A stretch of 32,235 nucleotides of DNA from Bacteroidales bacterium UBA1197 (GTDB taxonomy: Bacteria > Bacteroidota > Bacteroidia > Bacteroidales > UBA932). Below the pieces are notes generated by a model. That model did not search any database. It was given only the letters and a program-made list of their open reading frames with translations, and was not told the origin of the DNA. Made by a program: the position numbers and the translations under genes. Shown here one piece after another: positions 1 to 8,173 of this stretch; the first letter of the stretch is position 1, and every line of letters starts with the position of its first letter. The stretch spans positions 1 to 32,235 of the forward strand of contig DBYB01000065.1 of the NCBI GenBank assembly GCA_002309995.1. The letters run 5' to 3'.

Positions 1-80
1 ATTCAGAGGGGTTTTTCAGTGGCCTCTAAAAATGCGCATAGGAGATACGGAAGTAGTTGAGAGTGAGGGAGTTGCGAAAA

Positions 81-125
81 ACGGGGAGGCGGGGGGGGGC
101 GGGGGGTGCAGACTCGTGGAGGGGG
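81..125. other. G-tract cluster downstream of the rluD-like gene
   Basis: The plus strand carries several G runs in quick succession: four Gs at 83-86, nine at 91-99, six at 101-106 and five at 121-125. This composition differs from the surrounding coding DNA and could fold as a G-quadruplex on the plus strand; the transcript of the minus-strand gene that ends at 166 would be C-rich here. No gene was recognised in positions 1-165. The run lengths could also be an assembly or sequencing artefact, because long homopolymers are error prone. Confidence 0.5.
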
Positions 126-165
126 AATGATTCAGGCGGTCAGCAGGGATGGGTTGCGATTCCGC

Positions 166-1209
166 TTAGCTCTTGGCGAGGTAGGAGCGCCATTTGGCGA
201 GGAGGGCGGTCATATCGGCCGGAATCTCGGAGTCGAAGCGGAGCATCTTGTGGGTGCGCGGGTGGACGAAGCCAAGGGTCTTGGCGTGAAGGGCCTGGCG
301 CGGGCAGATCTCGAAGCAGTTGTGGATGAACTGCTTGTACTTGGCGTAAATCGTACCCTGGCGTATCTCCGTGCCGCCGTAGCGCTCGTCGCCGAAGATG
401 GGGTGGCCGATGCTGCTCATATGCACGCGGATCTGGTGCGTGCGGCCGGTCTCAAGCCGGCATTCCACCAGCGTGACGTAGCCGAGCCGCTCCAGCACGC
501 GCCAGTGGGTCACCGCGCGCTTACCCTTCTCGGGGTCTGCCGTAGTGCAGAAGCGCAGGCGGTCGGAGGGGTCGCGCATCAGGTTCGCGTCAACCGTGCC
601 CTCTTCCTCCTTCAGGTCGCCCCAGACGATTGCCACATATCGCCGCTCGATGCTGTGGTCGAAGAACTGGCGGGCCAGGTTAAGCTGGGCGTCGTCATTC
701 TTGGCAACCGCCAGCAAACCGCTGGTATCCTTGTCGATACGGTGAACCAGTACGCCCATCCGCTCGTCTTCGCCGTCGGGCCCCTGGGAGATGCCAAGAT
801 GATAGGCGAGAGCATTGACCAAAGTGCTCTCGTAGTGGCCGTGGCCGGGGTGTACCACCATACCGGCAGGCTTGTTGAGCACCAGCACATCGTCGTCTTC
901 GTAAACGATGTCCAGATCTATCTTCTGCGGGATGATTTCCACTCCGCGGCGCCTGTACGGCATCACGAAGCGCACGACGTCGCCGGGGCGCACTATGTAG
1001 TTGGCCTTGATGGTCTTGTCTCCGACCTGCACGAAGCCTTCGCGGATGGCGCACTGCACGCGGTGCCTGGAGGTGTGCTCCATATGCGCCGTCATCCATT
1101 TATCGATGCGCAGCGGCTCCTGGCCGGGATCTACCTCCAGCCGGAAGTGTTCGAACATCTCCTGTTCCTCGTCGAGGAACTCGGGCTCATTGTCCGGAAT
1201 CGTCTGCAT
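166..1209 (-). CDS. rluD: RluD-type 23S rRNA pseudouridine synthase (RluA family)
   Basis: This protein converts specific uridines in ribosomal RNA to pseudouridine in the cytoplasm. It has 347 residues, normal for the family. An S4 RNA-binding domain lies at about residues 32-80 (EPLRIDKWMTAHMEHTSRHR), and the RluA/RsuA catalytic domain follows from about residue 100. The signature HRIDKDTSGLL contains the expected catalytic aspartate, D159, and GRTHQIRVH is also typical. The ATG at 1207-1209 lies inside the end of the upstream PASTA gene, a 23-base overlap, which points to translational coupling in a LysE-PASTA-pseudouridine synthase operon. The exact target site (RluD versus RluC or RluA) cannot be settled by eye; the S4 domain argues against RluA. 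Confidence 0.9.
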   Translation of the reverse strand: MQTIPDNEPEFLDEEQEMFEHFRLEVDPGQEPLRIDKWMTAHMEHTSRHRVQCAIREGFVQVGDKTIKANYIVRPGDVVRFVMPYRRRGVEIIPQKIDLDIVYEDDDVLVLNKPAGMVVHPGHGHYESTLVNALAYHLGISQGPDGEDERMGVLVHRIDKDTSGLLAVAKNDDAQLNLARQFFDHSIERRYVAIVWGDLKEEEGTVDANLMRDPSDRLRFCTTADPEKGKRAVTHWRVLERLGYVTLVECRLETGRTHQIRVHMSSIGHPIFGDERYGGTEIRQGTIYAKYKQFIHNCFEICPRQALHAKTLGFVHPRTHKMLRFDSEIPADMTALLAKWRSYLAKS

Positions 1210-1972
1210 CGAGCTTGAGGTAAATGGTTACGGGGCTGCCCATCACGACGGGGTTGCCGGTTGCCGCAGGCCTCTGGGAATATACGGTGGCGGCTATGGA
1301 GTCGGCGTAGGTGCGGACTTCCTTGTCGAAGATTACTGCGCTGACGTTCAATGAGTTGTCGTGTATGGCGTCCACGGCGCTGAGATACTTGAAGCCGTGG
1401 AGATTGGGTACGTAGGTCATAGCGTCGGTGCCGTTGAGGCCCAGCACCAGGTCGATTGCGGAACCGCTGTAGAGCTGCTTGCCGGGCTCGATGTCGCGCC
1501 CGCGGAACTGCTGGCGCAGCACGTTGTTGGTGGCGATGTCGCTTACATAAATGAGCCTTCCGAGCACCAGGCCCTTGGAGGAGAGCTCCGCCTTGGCCTG
1601 CCGCAGCGACACGTGTATAAGATTGGGCATCGTGACCTTCTTGGGCACCTGGGAATTGACGGTAAGGGCTATCTTTCTGCCGGGCTTGACCTTGGCGCCG
1701 GCGCGGGGGAGCTGGCTGACCACTGCGCCCCTCGGGAGCCGCCTCATAAACACGGAATCGCTCACCACCACGTTGAGTTTGGCAGCGTGGGCCGTGAAAG
1801 CGGCTTCGCTTACCGATAGGCCGGAGAGATCAGGCACCGAAATCTCCTTGCCGTGGCGGGTGCGTATTGAAAGGAAGATGCTGGCGGCAACGATTACCAG
1901 AATCACGAACAGTGCTCCAAGCAGAAGGTTCCGGACAATCCAGTTGCCGGATGAGACTCTTTTCTTCTTCAT
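1187..1972 (-). CDS. single-pass membrane protein with PASTA repeats
   Basis: A 261-residue protein with a short basic N-terminus, one membrane segment at about residues 13-34 (NLLLGALFVILVIVAASIFL) and an extracytoplasmic part made of about three PASTA-like repeats. The first begins near ISVPDLSGLSVSEA, the second near VTMPNLIHVSLRQAKAEL and the third near YVPNLHGFKYLSAVDAI. PASTA domains bind peptidoglycan fragments in other bacteria; here there is no kinase or penicillin-binding domain, so the protein is probably a wall-associated accessory factor. It overlaps the LysE-type gene by four bases (ATGA) and the pseudouridine synthase gene by 23 bases. No specific function is assigned. Confidence 0.85.
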   Translation of the reverse strand: MKKKRVSSGNWIVRNLLLGALFVILVIVAASIFLSIRTRHGKEISVPDLSGLSVSEAAFTAHAAKLNVVVSDSVFMRRLPRGAVVSQLPRAGAKVKPGRKIALTVNSQVPKKVTMPNLIHVSLRQAKAELSSKGLVLGRLIYVSDIATNNVLRQQFRGRDIEPGKQLYSGSAIDLVLGLNGTDAMTYVPNLHGFKYLSAVDAIHDNSLNVSAVIFDKEVRTYADSIAATVYSQRPAATGNPVVMGSPVTIYLKLDADDSGQ

Positions 1973-2592
1973 ATCAGGAGGATTCCGCGTATGAACAGCA
2001 CGGCGCCGAACGCCAGTACGGCGTATCCGGCAAATTTGTTCACACGGTTTATAGTTTTGACGTTGAAATTATTACGCATCTTGTCGGCGATGTATGTAAA
2101 GCTGAACCACCAGAGCAGGGCTCCCAGGAAGATGAAGAGCACGATAGCCCAGGTAGGGCTGACGGCCGATCCTATGTCGAGCCGGAACAGGGCCACCAGG
2201 GCGAACATAAAGGCCAGCGCGCCCGGATTTGCAATCACGCAGCCGGCTGCCTGCAGGGCGAACTGTGCGGCCTTTGTCTTTGTGGTGTCTTCCAGGGTCT
2301 TGTTTTTCATCGGCTTGCGGCGCAGCATCACCAATCCGACTCCGCTTACCAAGAGCCCGCCGATAATCAGGATCCAGATTATATGGGCCTGCATAAAATC
2401 CTGCACATACATAAATGCCAGCAGGCTTGCCACCGCAAAGAGCGTATCCACCACTGCCGAACCTGCACCGGCGGCGAATCCTCCCTGGCGCCCGTGGCAG
2501 AAAGTCTTCTGCAGCACGAGCATCCACACCGGCCCCGGAGGGGCTGATGCGATAATACCTATAAGGAGGGCCTTAATCAGTTCGACAAGCAT
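1969..2592 (-). CDS. LysE/RhtB-family amino-acid exporter-like membrane protein
   Basis: A 207-residue, very hydrophobic protein of the size usual for the LysE/RhtB translocators, which export amino acids or related small molecules across the inner membrane. The N-terminus (ALLIGIIASAPPGPVWMLVL) carries the characteristic proline-glycine-rich first helix of the family. Hydrophobic stretches follow near residues 37-60, 68-90, 112-135, 145-170 and 185-205, consistent with about six membrane segments. It ends four bases inside the PASTA gene. A TATCTTTG box lies just upstream, so it may head its own transcript. The substrate cannot be predicted. Confidence 0.82.
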   Translation of the reverse strand: MLVELIKALLIGIIASAPPGPVWMLVLQKTFCHGRQGGFAAGAGSAVVDTLFAVASLLAFMYVQDFMQAHIIWILIIGGLLVSGVGLVMLRRKPMKNKTLEDTTKTKAAQFALQAAGCVIANPGALAFMFALVALFRLDIGSAVSPTWAIVLFIFLGALLWWFSFTYIADKMRNNFNVKTINRVNKFAGYAVLAFGAVLFIRGILLI

Positions 2593-2600
2593 ACAGTCTG

Positions 2601-2631
2601 CAAAGATACGAAACTATTTCCGCCCCGGCAA
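2601..2631 (-). promoter_or_regulatory. putative Bacteroidota promoter for the LysE-PASTA-rluD operon
   Basis: On the minus strand TATCTTTG (2601-2608) matches the Bacteroidota -7 element TAnnTTTG, and a TTG at 2629-2631 sits 20 bases upstream, near the usual position of the -33 element. The box lies in the short gap between lnt and the LysE-type gene, so the three downstream genes may be transcribed partly independently of lnt. Confidence 0.45.
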
Positions 2632-4233
2632 CAAGCGCGCGAGCAGGAGAGCCAGCATAAGCAGAAATATCAGCACACAAGCCCGGCCCACGATATCCCC
2701 GTGGCGGACGAAGAAGGATTCCTCGGAATTCAGGTTAACGCTTCCCCGCATCACAGCCTCCTCCCACCAGGGCCCCTGCTGCAGAATCTCGCCCTTCTGG
2801 TTGATGAAACAGCTGATGCCGCTGTTGCCGCATCGGGCCAGGTCACGTCTGAGTTCCAGCGCCCGCAGGCAGCTGTAGCTAAGGTGCTGGCGGTATCCGG
2901 GGGTGTTGCCCCACCACGAGTCGTTGGTGATGACGGTCATAAAGCGGGCGCCCTTCTTGACGTACCCCGTGCAATAATCCCCGTACACCGATTCGTAGCA
3001 CACGGCGCAGCCCAGAGGGGTGCCGTCGGAGAGGTGCAGGAGGGATATCTCTTCCTGCCCCACGTCCCTGGCCATCAACGCGGTAACGCCCATCAGGCCG
3101 GATAGCCACTTGTCAATAGGCACGAATACTTTAGGATACGGGGTGAGCTCGGTGCCCACCACCAGTTTGCTCTTGTGGAAGACCTCCGTGCTACCGTCGG
3201 CCTGCAGCATCACAGCGCTGTTGTGCGGAACGCGCCAGCCGCTGCCGTAGGGGTAGCAGAGCAACCCGGGGGCTGAGCGGGTGAGGTAAATGTCGTTGGT
3301 GCTGGCGCCGAACAGGAAGTCGCTGCCGGGATGCTCCCGCAGGAACGCCTTATAGCGGCTTACGCTGGGAGACATCTGGATGTCGTTCAGGATGATGTCG
3401 GAGGTGAATGTCTCCGGCGCCAGCAGCAGGTCGGCCGGCCGTTGCTCCAGTTCCGGCGCCATCAGCCCGAGAAGCAACTCGTTCTGCTCCGACTGCCGCA
3501 TACTGCCGAACTTCTTGTACGGGTCGAGGTTGGGCTGGCCGATAAGCAAGTCCACCGAGCCCTCGGAGCGCTCCTCGTAGCTGTTGTACATAATGGCGGA
3601 GCAAAGAGGTGGCCCTGCCAGAACCAGCACCAGGCCGGCGACGATGGCTCCGCGCGCCCAGGCGGTGAGATCATTCCAGCGGCCTTTAGCCAGGGTGATG
3701 ATGAGCCCGAACACACCGAGGTTGGCGCACCAAACCCAGAGCGAACCGCCCAGGGTGCCAGTCACGCTATACCACTGTATGTCCTTGATATTCGTTGCGA
3801 ATGCGTTGCCGAACGCCAGCCACGGCCAGGAAATCTCGGCGCTGGTGAAGTACCATCGCTCCCAGGCAATCCACGCCGCCGCAAGGAGTATGTACGGCAG
3901 CACGCCCTTGAAGCGCTTCCTGCTGAAGCGGAACAGCCCGAAGATGAGCGACATCTGCAGGGCGTTCGCCATCACGGCAAAGATGCCTCCGCCCACAGTG
4001 GCGTTGCATACCCAGAAGGTCGTGAGGGCGTTCCAAAGCACGAAGGTGGGGTAGTGCCAGTACCAGAAGCGCTTGATAACGGCGCCCGTGGCGATATATT
4101 CGGCCGTCAGCAGCGGCACCAGCGCTACCAGCATCAGCAGGCCGCAGTGCGGCACGAGCCAGGGGATGCTCATCAGAATTGCAGACGCGGCGCATAGGAG
4201 CCACAGGACGGCGTGAATGGATAATCTTCTCAT
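2614..4233 (-). CDS. lnt: apolipoprotein N-acyltransferase
   Basis: Lnt adds the third acyl chain to the N-terminal cysteine of lipoproteins in the inner membrane, the last step of lipoprotein maturation. The 539-residue length fits. Hydrophobic helices occupy about residues 5-210, followed by a periplasmic nitrilase-fold domain and a C-terminal membrane helix (ACVLIFLLMLALLLARLL). The catalytic triad is visible: E274 in LLLAPETFTS, K356 in FHKSKLVVGTE and C412 in GCAVCYESVYGD, together with the typical NDSWWGNTPGYRQHL. The gene suits a genome rich in lipoproteins, several of which are encoded in this window. It stands 21 bases ahead of the LysE-type gene on the same strand. Confidence 0.93.
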   Translation of the reverse strand: MRRLSIHAVLWLLCAASAILMSIPWLVPHCGLLMLVALVPLLTAEYIATGAVIKRFWYWHYPTFVLWNALTTFWVCNATVGGGIFAVMANALQMSLIFGLFRFSRKRFKGVLPYILLAAAWIAWERWYFTSAEISWPWLAFGNAFATNIKDIQWYSVTGTLGGSLWVWCANLGVFGLIITLAKGRWNDLTAWARGAIVAGLVLVLAGPPLCSAIMYNSYEERSEGSVDLLIGQPNLDPYKKFGSMRQSEQNELLLGLMAPELEQRPADLLLAPETFTSDIILNDIQMSPSVSRYKAFLREHPGSDFLFGASTNDIYLTRSAPGLLCYPYGSGWRVPHNSAVMLQADGSTEVFHKSKLVVGTELTPYPKVFVPIDKWLSGLMGVTALMARDVGQEEISLLHLSDGTPLGCAVCYESVYGDYCTGYVKKGARFMTVITNDSWWGNTPGYRQHLSYSCLRALELRRDLARCGNSGISCFINQKGEILQQGPWWEEAVMRGSVNLNSEESFFVRHGDIVGRACVLIFLLMLALLLARLLPGRK

Positions 4234-4239
4234 ATTCTA

Positions 4240-4268
4240 CGAAGATACGCATATTATTCATATCTTCG
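4240..4268. promoter_or_regulatory. inverted repeat between the GntR-type gene and lnt
   Basis: CGAAGATA (4240-4247) and TATCTTCG (4261-4268) form an 8-base perfect inverted repeat with a 13-base spacer. On the minus strand the arm next to lnt resembles a -7 box with one change (TATCTTCG for TAnnTTTG), so the site may combine promoter and operator for lnt. It could instead be a weak hairpin at the end of the GntR-type transcript, but there is no long T-run. Confidence 0.4.
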
Positions 4269-4274
4269 ACTAAA

Positions 4275-5318
4275 TTAATACGAATTGCGCCTGTACATTC
4301 GGAACGGACAGTGTACCTTGGCTGGTTGTTTGTCCAGTATCATCCTTGCCGCAATGCATCCCATCTCCTTGAAATCGGCAGATACGGTGGTAAGGCCGCC
4401 CAGGACCAGTTCGTTCATATCCGACTCGTTATAGGATATTATGCGCACGTCCTTGCCGATCTGAAGGCCGCAGGCCTGGATATTCCGGGCAAGATCGACC
4501 AGTCCGGCGTCGAGCTGGGAGTTCAGCACCAGGAAGGTGTCGCCCGCATTGATCCTGGCCGGCGCCGATGACAGGAATTCCACGGGAACGTCGTAATCCT
4601 GGCAGAATTCTTTTATGCCTCTTGAGATCTGTGGGCCGTAAAGAGAGGCGGGTAGGGTAATCACCCTGAGCCGCGACCCCTCGAAGCGCCCGTTCAGCCC
4701 CTGCACGAGGCCGTCGTAAATATCGTTTTCGAAGTCCTGATACACGGCGCCGTAGTTGCCCGGATAGTCCGGCAGCAGGCGGTCCAGCATAATCAGTTTG
4801 CGGTTCGGGATGCGTGCGAACTGCTTTACCACCCGTTCCTGCGTAGCAGCATCAAGCGGGAAGTGGGGCGCTATCACATAGTAGTCGTAGCTGTCCAGAT
4901 TCTTGTCCAGATAATATTGCAGCAGGTCTATGTTCTGGTCGTGATTCAGAATCGTTACCTCGGCGACTCCGTTAAGTTCCCCGGCGAATGAGTTGAACAG
5001 TATCTGCTTGTAAACTGAGAATTTGTCGAAGATTACCAGTACCTGCGGGCGCCGGCCTGAGTTACTGTCCGCTGCATAGAACCCCTTGCCCTGCTTCGGC
5101 AGGACTATGCCTTTTTCCGTCAGGATACCGTAGGCCTTCTTGGCGGTTTCCCGGGAGATGCCGTGCTCGGCGGCGATGTCGTTCATAGACGGCAGTAGCT
5201 CGCCGGGCTTGAGTTCGCCGTCGCGCAGTGCCTTTTCAATCTGGCTGACCAGTTGCTTATATATGGGGGTCTTGCTGTTGAGGTCCAGTTGCAGGTTCAT
5301 AACTTTTGTTCGTGACAA
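4275..5318 (-). CDS. GntR-type transcriptional regulator with LacI-like sensor domain
   Basis: A 347-residue regulator. Residues about 15-80 form a GntR winged helix (TPIYKQLVSQIEKALRDGEL, then LPSMNDIAAEHGISRETAKK and a wing ending KQGKGFYAAD). The remaining 260 residues resemble a periplasmic-binding-protein or LacI-type ligand domain, ending with FRMYRRNSY, reminiscent of the C-terminal tail of such domains. It is divergent from the MFS transporter that begins the sugar operon, which makes it the probable local, sugar-responsive regulator. The ATG at 5318 is used here; a second ATG six codons on (MNLQLDLNS) is also plausible. A TATATTTG promoter box lies at 5342-5349. Repressor or activator mode cannot be told. 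Confidence 0.87.
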   Translation of the reverse strand: MSRTKVMNLQLDLNSKTPIYKQLVSQIEKALRDGELKPGELLPSMNDIAAEHGISRETAKKAYGILTEKGIVLPKQGKGFYAADSNSGRRPQVLVIFDKFSVYKQILFNSFAGELNGVAEVTILNHDQNIDLLQYYLDKNLDSYDYYVIAPHFPLDAATQERVVKQFARIPNRKLIMLDRLLPDYPGNYGAVYQDFENDIYDGLVQGLNGRFEGSRLRVITLPASLYGPQISRGIKEFCQDYDVPVEFLSSAPARINAGDTFLVLNSQLDAGLVDLARNIQACGLQIGKDVRIISYNESDMNELVLGGLTTVSADFKEMGCIAARMILDKQPAKVHCPFRMYRRNSY

Positions 5319-5403
5319 GCAGAAAAGTAATCACTTTCTTGCAAATATACAAAAAAAAAGTGAAATTTGCACCACACCACAGTACACCAAAGTTGGGAGA
5401 GTT
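5319..5403. promoter_or_regulatory. divergent promoter and operator region of the sugar locus
   Basis: This 85-base AT-rich spacer holds a minus-strand -7 box TATATTTG (5342-5349) for the regulator. On the plus strand CTTG (5338-5341) lies 20 bases before GAAATTTG (5362-5369), a reasonable -33/-7 pair for the transporter operon. The outer parts form the inverted repeat TGCAAAT (5340-5346) and ATTTGCA (5365-5371), 18 bases apart, with an A9 run between them. The repeat overlaps both promoters and is the best operator candidate for the GntR-type protein. Confidence 0.5.
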
Positions 5404-6633
5404 ATGAAAAACGCATCTAAATGGTACAAATGGGAAGTGCTGCTGCTCCTTTGGGTGGCATACCTGCTCAACCAGGGAGACCGTCAGGTATTCAACTCGG
5501 TCCTGCCCCTGATTCGCGACAGCCTTTCCCTCACCGACACGTCGGTCAGTCTTATCGCGGTATTCTTCAACCTGTTCTACGCAGTTATGGTGCCCATAGG
5601 CGGCTGGTTCGGAGACAAGTTCAGCCGCAAGTGGGTATGCACCCTCAGCATCCTGTTCTGGAGTATCGCCACTATGTTCACCGGCCTTGCCAACGGAGTG
5701 TTCCTGCTTATCCTTACCCGGTCCGTCGCCACCGGCGGCGGAGAGGCTTTCTTCGGGCCTGCCAACTATTCGCTGCTCGGTCAGTATCATACAGATACGA
5801 GGGCGAGGGCGATGTCCATTCACCAGACGTCTTACTACGTCGGCGTTATCCTTGCAGGCTGGCTTGCGGGCTATATTGGTGACCATCTCGGATGGCAGTA
5901 CGCCTTCTATATCTTCGGTGGCGCCGGAGTGCTCTGGGCCGTTGTGATGGCCCTGCGCCTGAAAGACCTGCCGCGCCCGGCCGCTGCTGACAAGCCCAGG
6001 ATATGGGACGGATTCAAGACCGTGTTCACTACGCCCACGGCACTTATGGTTACGATAGGTTTCTGCGGATTCATCTTCGTAATTACGGGATATATGACCT
6101 GGGTGCCTACCTTCCTGCAGGAGAACTTTGGCCAGACTGGCGCACAAGCGGGCCTGCATTCTATGCTTTGGACCTATGTGGCTGCCTTCGGAGGCGTGCT
6201 TCTGGCGGGTACACTGAGCGACAAGTGGGCCGCAAAGGATCCCAAGAAACGTATGATTATCCAGGGCGCCGGCCTCATCCTGGGTGCGCTGTTCCTGCCC
6301 TTTATGGGCACGGCCAAGTCGGTCTGGGTGCTGTATTTCTGCTTTGCCGGATGGGGTTTCTTCCGCGCCTTTTTCGACGCCAACATCTACGCGGCGCTCT
6401 ACGATGTAACCCCCGACCATCTTCACGCCTCCTGCTCGAGCGCAATGATTATGACCGGCTTTGCGGTTGGAGCCACGGCGCCTTATATCCTCGCTCTCAT
6501 TAAGGAGGCCACCGGCAGCCTGAACGCCACTTTCCCTATACTGGGAGTCATCTGGCTGCTCTGCGGTCTGGCCTGCCTGTGGGTGAGTTTCAAGCATTAT
6601 AACAATGACCATAAGAAAATCGTATCACAATAA
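5404..6633 (+). CDS. MFS transporter, probably for a sugar or sugar acid
   Basis: A 409-residue inner-membrane permease of the major facilitator superfamily with about 12 hydrophobic segments. The loop between helices 2 and 3 reads GGWFGDKFSRKW, the MFS motif A pattern, and helix 1 contains NQGDRQVFNSVLP, resembling the anion:cation symporter branch (hexuronate and sialate transporters). The frame stays open upstream, but the ATG at 5404 is chosen because it gives a normal N-terminus (MKNASKWYKWEV) just after the promoter elements; longer starts would run into the divergent regulator gene. It heads the operon and its stop overlaps the start of the isomerase gene by one base (TAATG). Substrate is inferred only from the neighbours. 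Confidence 0.88.
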   Translation: MKNASKWYKWEVLLLLWVAYLLNQGDRQVFNSVLPLIRDSLSLTDTSVSLIAVFFNLFYAVMVPIGGWFGDKFSRKWVCTLSILFWSIATMFTGLANGVFLLILTRSVATGGGEAFFGPANYSLLGQYHTDTRARAMSIHQTSYYVGVILAGWLAGYIGDHLGWQYAFYIFGGAGVLWAVVMALRLKDLPRPAAADKPRIWDGFKTVFTTPTALMVTIGFCGFIFVITGYMTWVPTFLQENFGQTGAQAGLHSMLWTYVAAFGGVLLAGTLSDKWAAKDPKKRMIIQGAGLILGALFLPFMGTAKSVWVLYFCFAGWGFFRAFFDANIYAALYDVTPDHLHASCSSAMIMTGFAVGATAPYILALIKEATGSLNATFPILGVIWLLCGLACLWVSFKHYNNDHKKIVSQ

Positions 6634-8093
6634 TGGAAGCAAAAGCTAAACTCCGTAAACCGAGGGCGGGTCTGCTGCTGATAGCGTCGCCCCGATTCAA
6701 GAATCTCTCCGGCCCCAAGCGCGGCACCTACGGTGAGCGCAAGGCCGAGGTCGTGAAGGACATCAAGGCCACTATGGATTTCCTCGACCTGGTGGATCCG
6801 GGAATCGTCTATGAAAGGGAGGATGCCGAGAAGGCCCTCAAGTTGTTCTTCGCGCAGGACGTCGATTTCGTGTACGCCGAGTTCCTTTCCTGGAGCGAGG
6901 ATTTCGCCTGGATAAGGTTCCTGCGCGACTGCCCCGAGATGCCGATTCTCTTCTGCAACGTGGCCAAACCACGTATGACCTTTGAGACCACGCTGGATGA
7001 GGATGATTTCGTGGATTACCTCTGCGCCGGCACCCTGGTCGGTTCGCTTGAAGGCTCCGGCGACGTAGTGCGCACGGGGCGCAGGAACGTTAAGACCGTT
7101 ATGGGCACGCGCGAGCAGATAACTGAGAAGGTCCGGGTGTTTGCACAGGCGGCGCGTGTGCGCAGCATCCTGCGCCATTCCAACGTGGGCCTGATGGCCA
7201 ATATGAACGAGGCGATGTGGAGCACCTACATCGACAACTACGACCTCTTCACCAAGCTCGGCCCGGAAATCCATTATCTGCCGTACAGCGACTATGGTGC
7301 TGAGATTGAGAATCTTACGGATGAGGAAGTGAAGGCCTACGCAGATGAACTCACTTCAAAGTACAAGATGATGGATGACGTGGAGTACGACAAGTTCATC
7401 GGTTGTGTAAAGGCTACTCTCGGCATCAAGAAGCTCGCGGAGAAGAATGATGTTGACTGCTATGTTTACAACGATATCGACCAGGCCACTTTCCGCACCG
7501 CCGGATGCCGTGCGGGCTTCTATCCGCAGTGGTTTAACGAGAACGTCAGCGTGCTGGTGCCGGAGGCCGACATCGGGGCAGGCCTTATTACTTATATGCT
7601 GAAGCTCCTGAGCGGCAAGAATGTCAACTTTATCGAGCCGTTCCATATCGAGGATGATTTCGGCACCTTCGCCGGAGGTCACGCGGGCCCCAACGACCAT
7701 AACGACCCGGCCTGGCAGGACAACGTCATCATTTCCCGCGACGTGCGCTTTGCAAAGACCAGCTGGAAGTACGCCGGAGCCCCGTTCGCCTGGTACCGCT
7801 TCAGCCCGGGTATGAAGACTGTCGCCGGCCTATACGAGCAGGACGGCAAGTATAAGCTCATTACCTTTATGGCCGAGAGCCTTAGCGAGAAAGACACGCC
7901 TCAGAGCTCGAAGAAGCACCTCCTGGCAACGTACAGCCACACCATCTTCAAACCGGTTGTCCCTGCCAAGGAGCTGTGGGAACAGGTCCTGCGCATCGGC
8001 GCCACCCAGCATTACGCCATAGTCGACGGCGACTGGCGCCCCCAGCTTGAGGCCCTCGCCGGCATTATGGACTTCGAATATTATAGTATTTAA
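6633..8093 (+). CDS. L-fucose/L-arabinose isomerase-fold protein
   Basis: A 486-residue cytoplasmic protein that resembles the FucI/AraA superfamily of metal-dependent aldose-ketose isomerases. The C-terminal region EADIGAGLITYMLKLLSGK, then FIEPFHIEDD and GGHAGPNDHND, matches the metal-site region. Candidate ligands are E311, E335, H350 and H460, which roughly mirror the spacing of the AraA quartet E306, E333, H350 and H450 of E. coli; this alignment is by eye. The length is close to AraA (about 500) and shorter than FucI (about 590). It sits between the transporter and the mannose-6-phosphate-isomerase-like gene, so it probably isomerises the imported sugar. The substrate is not identified. 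Confidence 0.8.
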   Translation: MEAKAKLRKPRAGLLLIASPRFKNLSGPKRGTYGERKAEVVKDIKATMDFLDLVDPGIVYEREDAEKALKLFFAQDVDFVYAEFLSWSEDFAWIRFLRDCPEMPILFCNVAKPRMTFETTLDEDDFVDYLCAGTLVGSLEGSGDVVRTGRRNVKTVMGTREQITEKVRVFAQAARVRSILRHSNVGLMANMNEAMWSTYIDNYDLFTKLGPEIHYLPYSDYGAEIENLTDEEVKAYADELTSKYKMMDDVEYDKFIGCVKATLGIKKLAEKNDVDCYVYNDIDQATFRTAGCRAGFYPQWFNENVSVLVPEADIGAGLITYMLKLLSGKNVNFIEPFHIEDDFGTFAGGHAGPNDHNDPAWQDNVIISRDVRFAKTSWKYAGAPFAWYRFSPGMKTVAGLYEQDGKYKLITFMAESLSEKDTPQSSKKHLLATYSHTIFKPVVPAKELWEQVLRIGATQHYAIVDGDWRPQLEALAGIMDFEYYSI

Positions 8094-8094
8094 C

Positions 8095-8158
8095 AGATCC
8101 TTCGTCGCTTCGCTCCTCGGGATGACAGAGCTGTCATTCTGAGCGAAGCGAAGAATCT
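8095..8158. repeat. inverted pair of REP-like repeats in the sugar operon
   Basis: Two related repeats face each other between the isomerase and the mannose-6-phosphate-isomerase-like gene. The right copy (8132-8158) begins TGTCATTCTGAGCGAAGCG and ends GAAGAATCT. The left copy (8095-8127), read on the minus strand, begins TGTCATCCCGAGGAGCGAAG and ends GAAGGATCT. Only four bases separate them, so the transcript would fold into a long imperfect hairpin. This word is a common intergenic repeat in many genomes. It may act as an RNA stability or attenuation element between the operon halves. A related copy lies inside the kinase gene at 10281-10307. Confidence 0.85.
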
Positions 8159-8173
8159 AAATAGAGTTGTGTT

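Noticed and set aside
1..60. Weak inverted repeat AGAGG (5-9) and CCTCT (23-27) as a terminator
   Set aside because: The stem is five bases with a 13-base loop and no convincing T-run; it is too weak to call.
5140..5403. Upstream extension of the MFS transporter frame by 88 codons
   Set aside because: The extension runs through the divergent promoter region and into the regulator gene. The ATG at 5404 gives a typical permease N-terminus.
5257..6612. A 451-codon minus-strand open frame opposite the MFS transporter gene
   Set aside because: It is charged, low in recognisable structure and antisense to a clear 12-helix permease; it also overlaps the start of the regulator gene.
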